Shown here one piece after another: positions 45,083 to 56,200 of a stretch of DNA of 64,000 nt. The position numbers and the translations under genes were made by a program. How positions within the stretch are numbered: position 1 is the first letter of the stretch; every line of letters starts with the position of its first letter. The DNA is taken from assembly GCA_963691705.1 (NCBI GenBank), contig OY829543.1:50448564-50512563 (forward strand), written 5' to 3'. The stretch comes from Viola odorata (taxonomy: Eukaryota > Streptophyta > Magnoliopsida > Malpighiales > Violaceae). The notes beneath the pieces are model-generated. The model was not told the DNA's origin. It did not search any database and saw only the letters and a program-made list of their open reading frames with translations.

Positions 45083-45672
45083 TGATAACAATTAAGACAA
45101 TCCTAAGGACATTACCGTAATTATGTTGTGATCTTTGCCGAGGGCGGAATCCTATAAGCCTTATCGGATATCTAAGCTATCGTCACTGGACTATGAGGTG
45201 TTCTCCGGGATGGTCGACATCAGCGGGGGGAGGTCTCACGCATCTCTGGACGCACGGCATCATCCCATCCCGGGGGATCCACGAAGTTATCGCCCCCGAC
45301 ATCACCATGGGTATCGCCCCCGGCACCTTCCTCCAAGGTATCGCCCATGACGTCACCATGGGTATCGCCCCCGACGTCACCCCCAGGTATCGCTTGTGAC
45401 GTCATCTAGAGCGCTGTCTTTCCGGATACCACCTTTTTACCCAAGTATCGCCCCCAGCGGCCTATAAATACCTCCTTAATTTTAAAACAAAGGGTAAGTA
45501 AAAAAAATGCCTACTAGAACCTCTGCTATTTTTGAACCGCTTAACTAACTTAAGCATCGGAGTGTCTACGCCGGAGCCCCCCTCCGGCGCTTTGCAGGTG
45601 GGTCCGTCGTTAACTACAGCGACTCTGAATAGTAGCCATCGTCTTGGTCGTCTCAAAGATCGAATCTTATCA
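45083..45672 (+). repeat. LTR of B3 (590 bp)
   Basis: TGATAACAAT..CTTATCA. It has a short tandem module GGTATCGCCC..GACGTCACC with TGACGTCA at 45348-45355 and 45397-45404, a TATA box at 45463-45470, and the U5 hairpin at 45569-45589. Primer site TGGTGCTTTCATTGAGAG follows at 45676-45693. Confidence 0.85.
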
Positions 45673-45758
45673 AATTGGTGCTTTCATTGAGAGTCTTGGT
45701 ACATTAAGTGAGAGTCCTTAATAGCCAAGCTCTGTTGTACCCAGAGATCGGAACGATC

Positions 45759-46087
45759 ATGACTTCTGAGTCGGAGCCTACGCGACCCTCATCCTCTAAT
45801 CTCCCTTTTTCGATTCGCAGACAATTATTCCCCTTTGCTACTACTGATCTTTCTGTGACAACGCAACAAATTATTTTGGAATCTCCAGATCTTTCGACCA
45901 GGTCGGCAGGGGAAGCCCTCTCCTCGCAGACGATCGTCTCGTTATCCCAGATGGCGGGATCTAGCTTTTCTACTCCTCCTCCGAGGGGATTTGTGTTAAA
46001 CAGTGCAGAACACCCTTTTGCGAGTGAAATAGCGGCCCTTCGTTCTTGGTTGGACTATTTGAATGAAATGGCTGCAAGAATCACCCT
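45759..46087 (+). pseudogene. Start of Tat gag (B3), truncated
   Basis: About 110 codons aligned with the B1 gag start (LPFSIRRQLFPFATTDLSVT.., EHPFASEIAALRSWLDYLNE). It ends where the inverted antisense-gene fragment joins at 46088. Confidence 0.75.
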
Positions 46088-46560
46088 TCTGAGTTTCTGG
46101 TGAACATGGGTACGACTGAGTCTTTCGGGGCTTCGCCCAATTCTTTCTGTGGGCCTGTTCACTCCTATGGTCCTAACTTGGACTACCAAGAAGGTTTACA
46201 GGACTTTTTGGGCTACCATCCTCACGGTACCTATATCGTCCAAGGAAAGGAAAGGTAGCGGTAAAGATATAAACTGTTTAAATACAAGAAAGTGCCTTTG
46301 AAAGGTCACGAGTTCTAAAGGTCAAAATAATAATGTCGCGGAGGCAAAAGGCAAAAAGCCTGGTGATTCTTGATGGCTACGGAAGAGGCGGTGAAGCTTT
46401 GGGGTGCGTCAGCCCTCGGGGTTCCTTCGTTTCCAGCCCTCTGCCTTAGCTCGGTGAAAACCCGCTTCATTGAGGTCAGCAGACTTCTGCTTGAAAGCTT
46501 TCGTGACTTGATCCATCAACGTTCCTTGCCTAGTTTCCATGTCTAGAGGTTGTTGTAACC
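46088..46560. pseudogene. Antisense-gene fragments of B3, one inverted
   Basis: 46088-46245 reads on the plus strand FGASPNSFCGPVHSYGPN.., matching minus-strand FGVSPNSFGGLAHAYSSNPG of B1. 46246-46560 keeps the normal minus-strand direction and matches the 3' end of that gene (B1 22190-22350). The two pieces therefore face each other. Confidence 0.6.
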
Positions 46561-46680
46561 TCCCTTGAAGCTTTGGAACGTCTTGGGCTTGACGCTTTGG
46601 GTTGATTGGCCTTGGTCACAAGGCGTGTGCGCGTTGTGCGTGCGCTAGGGTTAGCCTCGGGGCTAGGATTGTATCAGGTA
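46561..46680. other. LTR-end-like filler before A2 pol resumes
   Basis: Unassigned; ends ..GGATTGTATCA like the G and H LTR tips, then A2 pol continues (LGHVISAKGIEVDKAKI). No gene. Confidence 0.3.
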
Positions 46681-47783
46681 CTTGGTCATGTCATCTCGGC
46701 CAAGGGAATTGAGGTTGACAAAGCCAAGATCAAAGTGATAGAATCCTTGCCCTACCCCTCCTGTGTCCGAGATGTGAGATCTTTTCTTGGCCATACCGGA
46801 TTCTACCGACGGTTTATTAAGGATTTTTCCAAGATTGCTCAACCAATGTGTCACTTGCTCTAGAAGGACGTACCCTTTGATTTCAGTGAGGCCTGCAAAG
46901 CCGCTTTTGAACTTCTCAAGAATAGACTTATCTCGGCCCCAATTATTCGTGCCCCCGATTGGACATTACCTTTCGAGGTCATGTGTGATGCCAGTAATCA
47001 AGCCCTGGGCGCCGTTTTGGGTCAAAAGAAGGATAAAGAGACCCATGTTATCTACTATGCTTCCAAGCTACTAGACCCGGCCCAGAAGAACTACATAACC
47101 ACAGAGAAAGAACTCCTGGTCGTAGTCTATGCCCTTGACAAATTCAGGCAATATCTCCTAGGCACCCATGTCCTCATCTACTCGGACCATTCTGCCCTTC
47201 GGTGTTTGTTGACCAAAGCTGATGCCAAACCACGACTTATTCGTTGGATCCTACTCCTGCAAGAATTTGATATCGCTATCAAAGATAAGGCAGGAAGAGA
47301 AAATCTTATGGCAGACCACTTGAGCAGACTTCCAGCCCAGGAAGACAATTCGCTTGAGCCAATCCGAGATACTTTTCCAGACGAGCGATTATGTCTAGCC
47401 CAAGCTATTTATTCCCCATGGTTTTTCGATATTGTAAACTTTTGTGCTACTGGCACTTACCCAGCTGATGCCTCTCCTTCTAAATGCAACAAAATCAGAA
47501 GGCAAGCCAAATACTACATTTGGGACAACCTCTACATGTGGAAACACTATTCGGATCAGATAATTCGTAGATGTGTAACCATGGACGAGGTGCCCTCGAT
47601 CCTTAGGTTCTGCCATTCGGAATGAGGACATTTTACGGCTAAGAAAACTGCCCTGAAGGTCCTGGAAGCTGGTCTGTACTGGCCCACCATTTTCAAGGAT
47701 AGTTACATATATTACGCTTCGTGCCCCCGATGTCAGGTCACTGGAAATATCGAGGCCAGGAATCAGATGCCCTTGACAAGCTG
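46681..47783 (+). pseudogene. Athila RT end, RNase H and start of integrase (A2)
   Basis: One frame with a TAG at 46861-46863 (..MCHLL then KDVPFDF) and a TGA at 47623-47625. It contains the RT tail (FLGHTGFYRRFIKDFSKIA), RNase H (VMCDASNQALGAVLGQ, YYASKLLDPAQKNYITTEKE, YSDHSALRCLLTK, and the connecting DHLSRL), then the integrase zinc region (GHFTAKKTALKVLEAGLYWP, CPRCQVTGNIEARNQMPL). The integrase catalytic core and C-terminus are absent; the sequence jumps to the post-pol ORF through a short duplicated region. Confidence 0.85.
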
Positions 47784-47925
47784 ACTTTGCTGAATTCCAA
47801 GGGCGTTAGCTCATGTGCAGGTGACTTTGCTGAATTCCAACCTCGACATCTGACCTTTCCATTAATGACAAGCACTCTCTTGACAAGCTGACTTTGCTGA
47901 ATTCCAAGGGCGTTAGCTCATGTGC
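47772..47925 (+). repeat. 47-bp perfect direct repeat with a partial third copy
   Basis: CTTGACAAGCTGACTTTGC.. occurs at 47772-47818 and 47879-47925; its inner 19 bases, TGACTTTGCTGAATTCCAA, recur at 47822-47840. It lies at the join between truncated integrase and the post-pol ORF. Confidence 0.9.
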
Positions 47926-48964
47926 GCGCCTGGATTTTGATTTTCTTGCCAAAAAGGGTATTGAGTCGAGAGTTAGGGAGTATGTTGCCAACATTGGTTG
48001 GGAGTCCCTGTTCTATCTGGAGCATCTGACCTATGTTGAGCTTTCCCTAGAGTTTTTCACAACTTTTTGGGTAGATGGGACCTTTAGGCCAAAGGGCAAA
48101 GTTGGTCCAAATTCTTCTACCCATGGTTTGATCAACTTTAAGCTAGCTAACAAATAGGAACACTTAACTCTTGGTGAATTTAATTGCTGGTTGGGATTTG
48201 TGACTAAGGATGAATTGAACACCCCTTTATACAAAAATGCCTTGATTGTTATCCCTCCTATTTTTGATGCCACTGCTGCTTTTTGTGAGTTAACCAATAA
48301 GCCTAATGCTAAATATGATACTAAGGGTAGTAAAGCCCATGAAATAGTTGATCCTGCTTTGCGTATCTTGCACCGATATCTAGCCCTCACCTTTTCCGCA
48401 AGATTTGGTTCCTCGGGACAGATATCTGTGCAGGAACTTTTCTTTTTATGGTGCATGAAACACAAACGTAGGGTCAACCTAGGCTTTTGGATAGCTTCTG
48501 GTGTATTGCATGTCTTAAATGGTGGCCGTGGGCCTATTTTTGGTTCGTTAATCTCCCTGTTTGCTGTGAATATGCGTAAAATTGACTTGGCTGCTAGTAA
48601 CCTTTCCGAGCCTTTGGCATTCAAGGATCTGGATATCAGAACCTTGGATGTCATGGGCCATTTATGTCTCTCACGCGATGTGTTGAGCTTTTATCCAGGT
48701 TATGCCCCAGCAGCGGAGAAAGTTTTCGGGACCAAGAATGGTGGCATTTTTTATTATCCAGATCTCTCAGATCCCCATTCCAATGCCATCCCTCGAGCCC
48801 CCGAAAGCCAAGCGACACAAGGCCAGAATGCAGCAGCACCAAGCCAGCCCCCAACTCCTCTCATTGTCTGTGATCCAACCCAAGCAAGGCTGCTCCAGCT
48901 TATCCTACGGGAACTTCAGGCTTTGACGGCTGAAGTTGCCCGCAGAAATTTGCCTCCGCAGTAA
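47894..48964 (+). pseudogene. Athila-type ORF downstream of pol (A2), one stop
   Basis: One frame with a TAG at 48155-48157. N-terminal part: VREYVANIGWESLFYLEHLT, YVELSLEFFTTFW. Main part: IVIPPIFDATAAFCEL, PALRILHRYLALTFSARFGS, QELFFLWCMKHKRRVNLGFW and a Leu-rich end. It aligns with A1 11499-12725. Its position is that of env in Athila elements and it resembles the ATHILA ORF-1 family. No signal peptide or membrane helix is visible. The role is unknown. Apart from the stop it is the better preserved copy. Confidence 0.7.
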
Positions 48965-50179
48965 CCCCCCCCCCCCCCCCAAACATTTTTACCACCCCAG
49001 CCCCCGAAAGGTCCCTAAACAATTGTCATAATTTTTCTTGTATTGTACTTACGTTTCTTGAACTCCTTATTTTTGCTCTCCCCGCATTGAGGACAATGCG
49101 CTGCCTAAGTGTGGGGAGGGGAATTATTTACGCATTTTAACTGTATGATTGCATGTTTATTTTTCCGTTTGCTGCATGATTGCATGATTTTTTTTTGGAT
49201 TTTAATTTAGCCATGCTAGGAAAATTTTCAAACCCTCATTTTTGGCATGCGTCTTTCAACTTTTTGATGCATAGAAAAAGCATGGCATCCATTACAAGCT
49301 ACGCCTGAGCATGCATCTTTAGGCCTGCTAGACCTTATATCCATGTCTAGGCCACAACACCAGTAGTCACAATTGATCCCGTGAGCATATTTGAACTTCA
49401 TGCCCGTTATTTTTGAGTGAAAATGCTTAGCTAGGCACGGTCTAGGTTTGCATAATATCCCCGGGTATAGTCACTGTTAGGACATGGGAAAGCTTAAATA
49501 TGACGGAAAGCTTCGCATCATTGTCTTTTCCTTTCTTTTCCCTCCATTCATTCTCTTTCTTTTAGAGCCCCCGACATTCCTCTTTCTTTCATATTCTTTC
49601 CTGACCATTTGTCTTTTCTTGATCTTTTTCCTTGGCAGGTGAGGTAGCGACTGTTGAGGGTAACGTCGAGGGCTAGACACCTAAAGTGTGCAGGCAAGCT
49701 CAAGTGTGGGGAAGCAAACAGAAGCAAAAGACTTTAGAGCAGAAAGCAGAAATCTAGGGCGAGATAAAGCTACAGCTCGAAAGAGTTTCGAGCCCTAGAC
49801 CATTCAGACTATTCGAGCCCCAGAAACATTCAAGTGTGGGGAAGCGAAAAAGAAGTCACCATCGATGCTGGATAGATCCAGGGCAAGCGCCGAGCTAAAG
49901 GAAATCGAAACATCTCGCGCCCTAGCATCATCGTACCCTCTTCTTCCCTACTCTAAAAAAAAAAAAAAAAGAAAGAAAAAAAAACAATTAAATTTCAAAA
50001 TAAAAGAAGAAGGGGCGCTGACCTTACAAGTAAAAGCATCCGCATCCGAAGCCTATGCAGAAGAGTTTCCTGCCCCCGAAAAGAAGACCTCTGTCTAGCC
50101 CTCGAAACATCTCGTGCCCTCAATGGAAGCTGCCTCGCCACTTCGCCTTTTTCCTAAGCCAAGGGATCCAACCATATAT
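48965..50179 (+). other. A2 3' UTR
   Basis: Non-coding, colinear with A1 12726 to about 14010. Purine motifs AAGTGTGGGGA near 49107, 49706 and 49829; A-run at 49954-49985. It breaks off near 50179 into the middle of the LTR, so the polypurine tract and LTR start are deleted. Confidence 0.7.
49083..49100 (+). other. Conserved stem-loop of Athila 3' UTR (A2)
   Basis: CGCATTG, AGGA, CAATGCG, then CTGCCT and AAGTGTGGGGAGGGG; identical to A1. Confidence 0.7.
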
Positions 50180-51630
50180 AAGATCGAGCGATGTCAAGAC
50201 CTCGACGCGAACCAGACCAGTGCGCTGTCCCAAGGCCTCGACAGTTCTGAGCCTTCTTCCAAAGAGCATCTTCTGAGATCCGCACGGAATCCCAGGCGCT
50301 TCCAGAAGATACCAGACGTGCTAGGAATCCCAGAATATTCCTTTTGCAAGGACGTGTGCTGTCACGCCCTCATTGATCCTTCCTCTCCCCTTAGCTATTT
50401 TTGTCTCCTAGCTAGGCTTAGGCTATATAAGCATAGTTTTAGGGTTTTGTAAGGACGGCTGTTCCAAGGGATAATTTCTTACATTAATTTCAGTGCTTAT
50501 TTTCTGGGAATCATCTCCTCTTCCAAGAGCAGCCATTGTCAACAACCTTCCTCTTTGATTATTAATTAATCTATCGGTTTACTCTACTCCCTTTTTACTT
50601 TTCTTGTTTTATCATTGTATGATTATATATACCTACTGTTTATACTATAGTATGAGTAGCTAAATACCCCTTTCTTAGTGAAGGGTGTTCCACGGGTTGT
50701 AGGGTTTGGCTAAGAGGTCTAATGCATATTCTTTTGTGACACATGACTGTTTACCGATTTAATTACATGCTTGTCTAGAAATGTTAAGAGCTTGATCATC
50801 TTTTAGTATTTCTGCATGAGTAATGTCATATTCCAGGGTTATAACTGACGCGAAGCCCTGGAGTTGGAGCAGACACCTAGGGGAGGCAGCGCGAGAGGCC
50901 TCACCTAGGGGTAAACAATTATCTAGGGTATGCGATACGAGTCTGACAAGCTGAGCTATCGCGCCCTAAATCTGTCTTACCTCTCCTTCATGGGCGTTCT
51001 GAATTTAGCCTCCCTACTTCGAGCCGTGACAGGCCGGACGGTCAAGGCTACCTTTTGATGACAAGGAAGGTAGCTGGGAGGACGGCTGAACGTCAAGGTC
51101 ACCTCATATGTGGAAACGGGGGGTGACTTTTATCTACGAAGGTAAGCAGGGGATGCGGTGTGGAAACGCGGTCCCTATAGCAGATCTGCACATGAGTCTA
51201 GAAAACTTCTGCACCAATGACTGGCCGACCTAGAAAACAACCCAAGGGAGCACCTTTCGCTAAGATCTCGTCTCATTTGATTAATATCCTTTTCATTACT
51301 TTTTCCCGCATTCGATCTGTTTACATCTCTTGCTCTGGATAACACTTTACATTTCTTGCCCTGGATTACGATTTACTTTCGTGCCCTAGATTAGTACTTT
51401 CCAATTCTGTTTTGTTAGCTCCCCTACTCTGCGTTGATTAATTTATTAATCAACATAAACCCCCCCTGTTATTGTTACTTTGGTTAGATTTGTCGCATAT
51501 TGCCTTGTCATACTAGTTCATTAGCAAATTAGTCCTTCAATCTCTGTGGTTCGACCCTGACTTGCTTTATACACATTACTTTGTGCATTTAGGCATCAGG
51601 ATAAATTTAAGTACATTTGAGTGACGATCA
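50180..51630 (+). repeat. A2 3' LTR, 5'-truncated
   Basis: Homology to the A2 5' LTR begins about 170 bp inside it. TATA box at 50424-50430. The region near 51010-51090 carries sequence absent from the other copies. It ends GTGACGATCA at 51630. Its last bases are closer to the A1 LTR than to the A2 5' LTR. Confidence 0.75.
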
Positions 51631-52632
51631 GTCTTGGCCTCGAGCTTGGCCAAGCCGTAGGCCAAGATTCAGCTCTACCAACTAGCCCACCCAAAGCCAT
51701 GAACTGCACTGACCATCTTCTCCAGTTGTTTCCTACTGTTCACAGTAGCCAAAACTCACCTTTTTATGATGTAGAGACAACAGAATTATGAGCTGGAACA
51801 ACCTCCCGACCCATTCAAATTTATACCTTTAGGGGTTGTCCAAGGAATGCCACCCAAAGGTCCTGTCAAGCTTAGAGCATGGAGTGAATTTGGGAAAGTT
51901 TCTTGAGAAGAAATCCATGGCAATGTCGAGCCCAAGACAATAAATAAGGGCGCTGCGTGGGAGGCAACCCATGCTTTTATTTTCGTTTTTCCTTTGATTT
52001 TTCATGAATAAGTTTAGAGGTTTTTAGTTGACCTGTCTTTCGTCCTTTTCTCTTATTTCCAGGGTTGCTGCAGCGCTAGGAAGGCATTCAAATCAGAGGA
52101 AAAATTCAGCTTTGGCGGTTGTCTTGGCCAAGACATTTTTCCAGAACCAGCCAAGCAGCCCCTCCAGTTGCGAATCTAGGCCAAACATCAGGCCAAGATC
52201 CTAACATTCCAGCACACTGATCTGCCCCCAGGTCGTGTCATTTCCCTTCCTTTTTCCTTTCTGTTTTTATTTGTCTCTCCACACAATGAGGACATTGTGT
52301 CTTTTAAGTGTGGGGAGGGTGTCAGTTGTGAGAGTTTATTTTGTGTTTTGTTATGAATATTGATTGATTGTTTGATCTTTTTGAGCCAATTTTTTGCGTT
52401 TTTATTTTTCTTTTTGCATAAGTCTGTCCAGTTTGTGAGTCTGTCCAGTCTGAGAATCTACTATTTTTGCATTGATTTTGTTCTTTTTATGTATGTTTGA
52501 GTCTGTCTTGATGAGTATACACCAGAACCCCAGTTTTTAACTTAGGTTGTTTAGTTCATCACTAAAACTACATTTAGATACTTGTCTAGGCGAAACAATG
52601 CTCTAGTAACAGGGAAGCGAATGAGCGCAACT
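51631..52632 (+). mobile_element. Athila-like post-pol/3' UTR fragment (F)
   Basis: It contains GCGCTGCGTGGGAGGCAACC (51950-51969), a motif also in K, and a stem-loop plus purine motif (52281-52319). No ORF of note. Left it abuts an A-type LTR end; right it is cut by B2 at 52633. Confidence 0.5.
52281..52300 (+). other. Conserved stem-loop (F), compensated stem
   Basis: ACACAATG, AGGA, CATTGTGT: an 8-bp perfect stem with the same loop as A1 and A2 but different paired bases, followed 5 bases later by AAGTGTGGGGAGGG. Confidence 0.7.
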
Positions 52633-53152
52633 TGATAACAATCAAGACAGCCCTAACGGTGCTACCACCCTTGCGGCTCCCACCAGGACGATTTCCCATA
52701 AGACCCGTAAGATATCTTCATATCGCCCGAGAATCAGAGAAGAATTCCTAGGATGGTCGACATCAGCGGGGGGGGACTCACGCGGCTCTACACGCACGGC
52801 ACCATCCCATCCTAGGGGCCCACGAGCTTATCGCTCCCGGCAGCCCGTATGATATCGCTCATGACGTCATCTGTCGGTATCGCTTGTGACGTCACCATCT
52901 GACATCGCCTGGATTGGTATCGCCAGGTATCGCCGAACAGGCCTATAAATACCCCTACTTTTCCAATCTGAAGGTAAGATCGAGATCACTAAGACGAACC
53001 TCTGTTATTTTTGAAACCCGGACTGACTTAAGCATCGGAGTGTCTACGCCGGAGCCCCCCTCCGGCGCTTTGCAGGTACATTGGACGCCGACCACCACCG
53101 TTCCGATCAACCACGACTCCGAATCTTACAAGATCGACATTGAATCTTATCA
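52633..53152 (+). repeat. B2 5' LTR (520 bp)
   Basis: TGATAACAAT..CTTATCA. TGACGTCA at 52862-52869 and 52887-52894, TATA box at 52944-52951, U5 hairpin at 53047-53067. Confidence 0.92.
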
Positions 53153-53154
53153 AA

Positions 53155-53172
53155 TGGTGCTTTCATTAAGAG
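53155..53172 (+). other. Primer binding site of B2
   Basis: TGGTGCTTTCATTAAGAG, one change (G to A) from B1 and B3. Confidence 0.65.
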
Positions 53173-53237
53173 CTTTGGTATATTAAGTGAGCGTCCTTAA
53201 TAGCCAAGCTCCGTCTAGTCGGAAGATTGGAACGGTC

Positions 53238-56200
53238 ATGATCACGGGATCGGAGCCTATCCGATCATCATCCTCTAATATCCCTTTCTCAATCCGCAGA
53301 CGGTTATTCCCTTTTGCTACTGCTGATCTCTCTATGACTACACAACCAATTATTTCGGGATCTCTGGACCTCTCGGTTGGAATTGCTGGGGGACTGGCCT
53401 CCTCGCAGACGGACATGTTGTCATCTCAGATAGCGGGATCAGATTTCTCCACTCCTCTTTCTGGGGATCTATGCTTAATCGTGAACATCCTTTTGCAATG
53501 GAAATAGCGGCCCTTCGTTCTCGGCTGGAATATCTGACGGAAATGGCTGCGAGAGCCACGCCTGGTGCTTCTGGATCTAGTCTCCCTCCTCGCGTCATGT
53601 TTACACCATCTATTGTCGCTGATCGAACTTTATCACCGTTGTTTCCAGAAAACCTCCAGATGCCTTTATCCGCGGGAAATCCTCCGATTAGTGTTGAGCA
53701 GTTTACTCAGGGAAGAGTAGAGGCTTACGTACCACAAATGCCGCAAGGTTTCCTCCTACAAGGAGACAGGCAGCTTGTGGGGGTTAGGAACCGGTGGGAC
53801 GGACGGAGGGAAGGAGCCAACAGAAGTCTGTCTCCCGAGTACAGTGAAAGATCCAGTAGTCGAAGGTATCAAAGTCGTTCGCACAGGAGCCGTAGTCGAT
53901 CTCCTAGACGACATCCTACGCCAGAACCACGAAATAGGGGGCGTCAGGACGAAATGTCTCCTCCGCGTCAGGCGCGTGAAATTCTTGATGATACATCGGG
54001 CCACCCATTTAGCCGTCGTATAAGGCGTCACAGGGTCAGTCGGAGCGTAAAGCTTCCCACTGATGTTTATGATGACACCAAGGATCCCATCTCGCACATT
54101 AATAAGGTGAAGGATTTTGTTCAGTTTCAGACCCACAGTGATGCGGCGTTGTGCCAAATATTTGTTATGACATTATCAGGTGTGGCGCGTCTCTGGTTTG
54201 AGGGTCTCTCTGGTGGATCCATTAATAATTTCTCTCAGTTAGAATCTAAATTCCGGAGCAGATTTAGCACGGCAATTCCAATCAGGAAATCTGCCGCCGC
54301 GTTATTTGACATACAACGAAGGCCTCAAGAAACCTTAAAAGAATTTCTCAGTCGCTTCGATTTGGAAATGTCCTTAACGCCGGGCGTTACCATTGATTTT
54401 TCTATAGAAGCTTTGAAAAGGAACTGCCGCTATGGAAAGCTGAAAGACGCGCTCATGGTGGATCCTCTAGTGACTTTAGATGCGTTGAGGCTTAAAGCCC
54501 ATAATTACGCAAAAATGGAAGAGGAAGAAAATAGAGATAAGACGTATAACGCGTCACATGGGACATCTCAAATTACTACTGCTCCCGCGAAGCTGCAACC
54601 TGACGACCATTTTCTCGACGATTACGCCAGGAAGAAGGACCATATCCCCAAGGCCTCCAACAAACAGAAGGGTCATTTTTCGAAGGGAAAAACCGGTGGT
54701 TCCCCCTTTCGACGTCACGGGGATTCTTATAAAAATCGTACATATGACCCAGATTTCCCTTCTCTTAACGTGCCAAGGGCAGAGATTTTGGCGATAACGG
54801 AGCAGCGAAATCTTCCCATCCACTACCCCGCGCCTACAAAACCAGGAGTGCTTCTAGGGAGAAGGGAAAATGCTTATTATAAATTCCACAAAGCCAGGGG
54901 CCATTCCACAGAAGCGTGCAGGGAGTTAAGATCGGCGATAGAACGCTTGGTAGAAGAAGGATATTTGGGGGAATTTCCTACCCAAATAAGAGAAGATGCC
55001 AGAAATAATCTCATGAAAAGGATAACAGATGAACCACCAGTTCCTCCTCGCGTTCCGCAAAAGGATGATGCTCCCAGAGGTAAAGATAGGGAAACTCTCG
55101 CGGTTGATGACGAATATATCCCTATGATTAACATTATCGCGGGAGGAACCCCTCATATGGACGAATCAGAGCAATTGCCAGCTGCGAAAAGAGATAAACG
55201 CACACGTGATGGCATGACCAAAAAAGGAGAAGCGATAGGCATATTGGATCGAATGGTATTATCCTTTTCCGAAGAAGATGAGAAAGGCGTCGTCTATCCG
55301 CATAACGATGCATTGGTGGTCACGCCCGTCATCGCCAGTCATGGAATCAAAAGAACTCTTATCGATAATGGGAGTGCGGTGAACCTCTTTTCGCTGGAAG
55401 CTTACAATCTCATGAAACGACCTGACAATGAGTTAACACCGAGCAAACGGCCTATAGTCGGCGTTGATGGGGTTCCAATCCCTGTCACGGGGGTAATTAC
55501 TTTGCCCATGTATTTCCGAGAAGACACCTACAAGCGATCAGAGAACCTGTTGTTCCTTGTCGTGGATCTGAATTTGCCTTACAATGTCGTGCTCGGATGA
55601 CCTTTCCTCAACCGCTTTGGAGCGGTGATATCTCAGAAGCATCTAAAGATGAAATACCCCTCCTGGGATGGGGTAGTATCGGTAAAAGGCGATCAAAAGC
55701 TGGCGGCAGAATGCTACTCGCTCATGACTCAAAGAAGCTGCGATAGGTACGTATGTATAGCAGCGGACCCCTATGAGCAGAGTGATGAGAAGCGTGCTCA
55801 ACCCCTAGACAAAATGGTACCCGTTCCGGCAATTGGTATAGAGGAAGCAAGTTTCCTGATCAGTGAAAAACTCAGCCCAGCGGAAAACCTTCAGCTGGCC
55901 CGGCTGTTGAACAAATGCCAAGGAGATTTCGCGTGGAAACCCTCCGACATGCCAGGTATATCGCGGGAAATAGTCGAGCATCATCTCAATGTGGACCCAG
56001 ATGCCAGGCCGGTACAGCAAAACGCGCGTTCTCTAATGAAAAGGCGTTGGCTGTGGATAAGGAAGTAGCAAAGCTCCTCGACGCAGGGTTTATCCGCGAA
56101 GTTCAATATCCCACCTGGCTAGCGAACCCTATCCTTGTTCCTAAGCCCAATGGGGATTGGCGCATGTGCATCGACTTCACAGATTTAAATGATGCCTGCC

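Larger units (their letters stand above)
45083..46560 (+). mobile_element. Scrambled Tat fragment B3
   Basis: A complete LTR, primer site and the start of gag, then 158 bp of antisense-gene sequence in the inverted direction (46088-46245), then Tat 3' UTR and the antisense-gene end in the normal direction (46246 to about 46560). All of pol is missing. It is more diverged than B1 and B2. It lies inside H, itself inside A2 pol. Confidence 0.65.
36885..51630 (+). mobile_element. Athila-like LTR retrotransposon A2, rearranged
   Basis: 5' LTR, tRNA-Asp primer site, gag, protease, part of RT, RNase H, the beginning of integrase, the post-pol ORF, 3' UTR and a 5'-truncated 3' LTR. The protease motif CDLGAGINVMP and the RT end MPFGLCNAPATFQRCM are Athila-typical. 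Breaks: 47 bp of LTR-end sequence in pol (41206-41252), a composite H+B3 insertion (about 41935-46680), loss of the integrase core (about 47783), and a deletion from the 3' UTR into the 3' LTR (about 50179). The flanks differ (ACCTC left, GTCTT right), so no target duplication remains. Confidence 0.8.
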
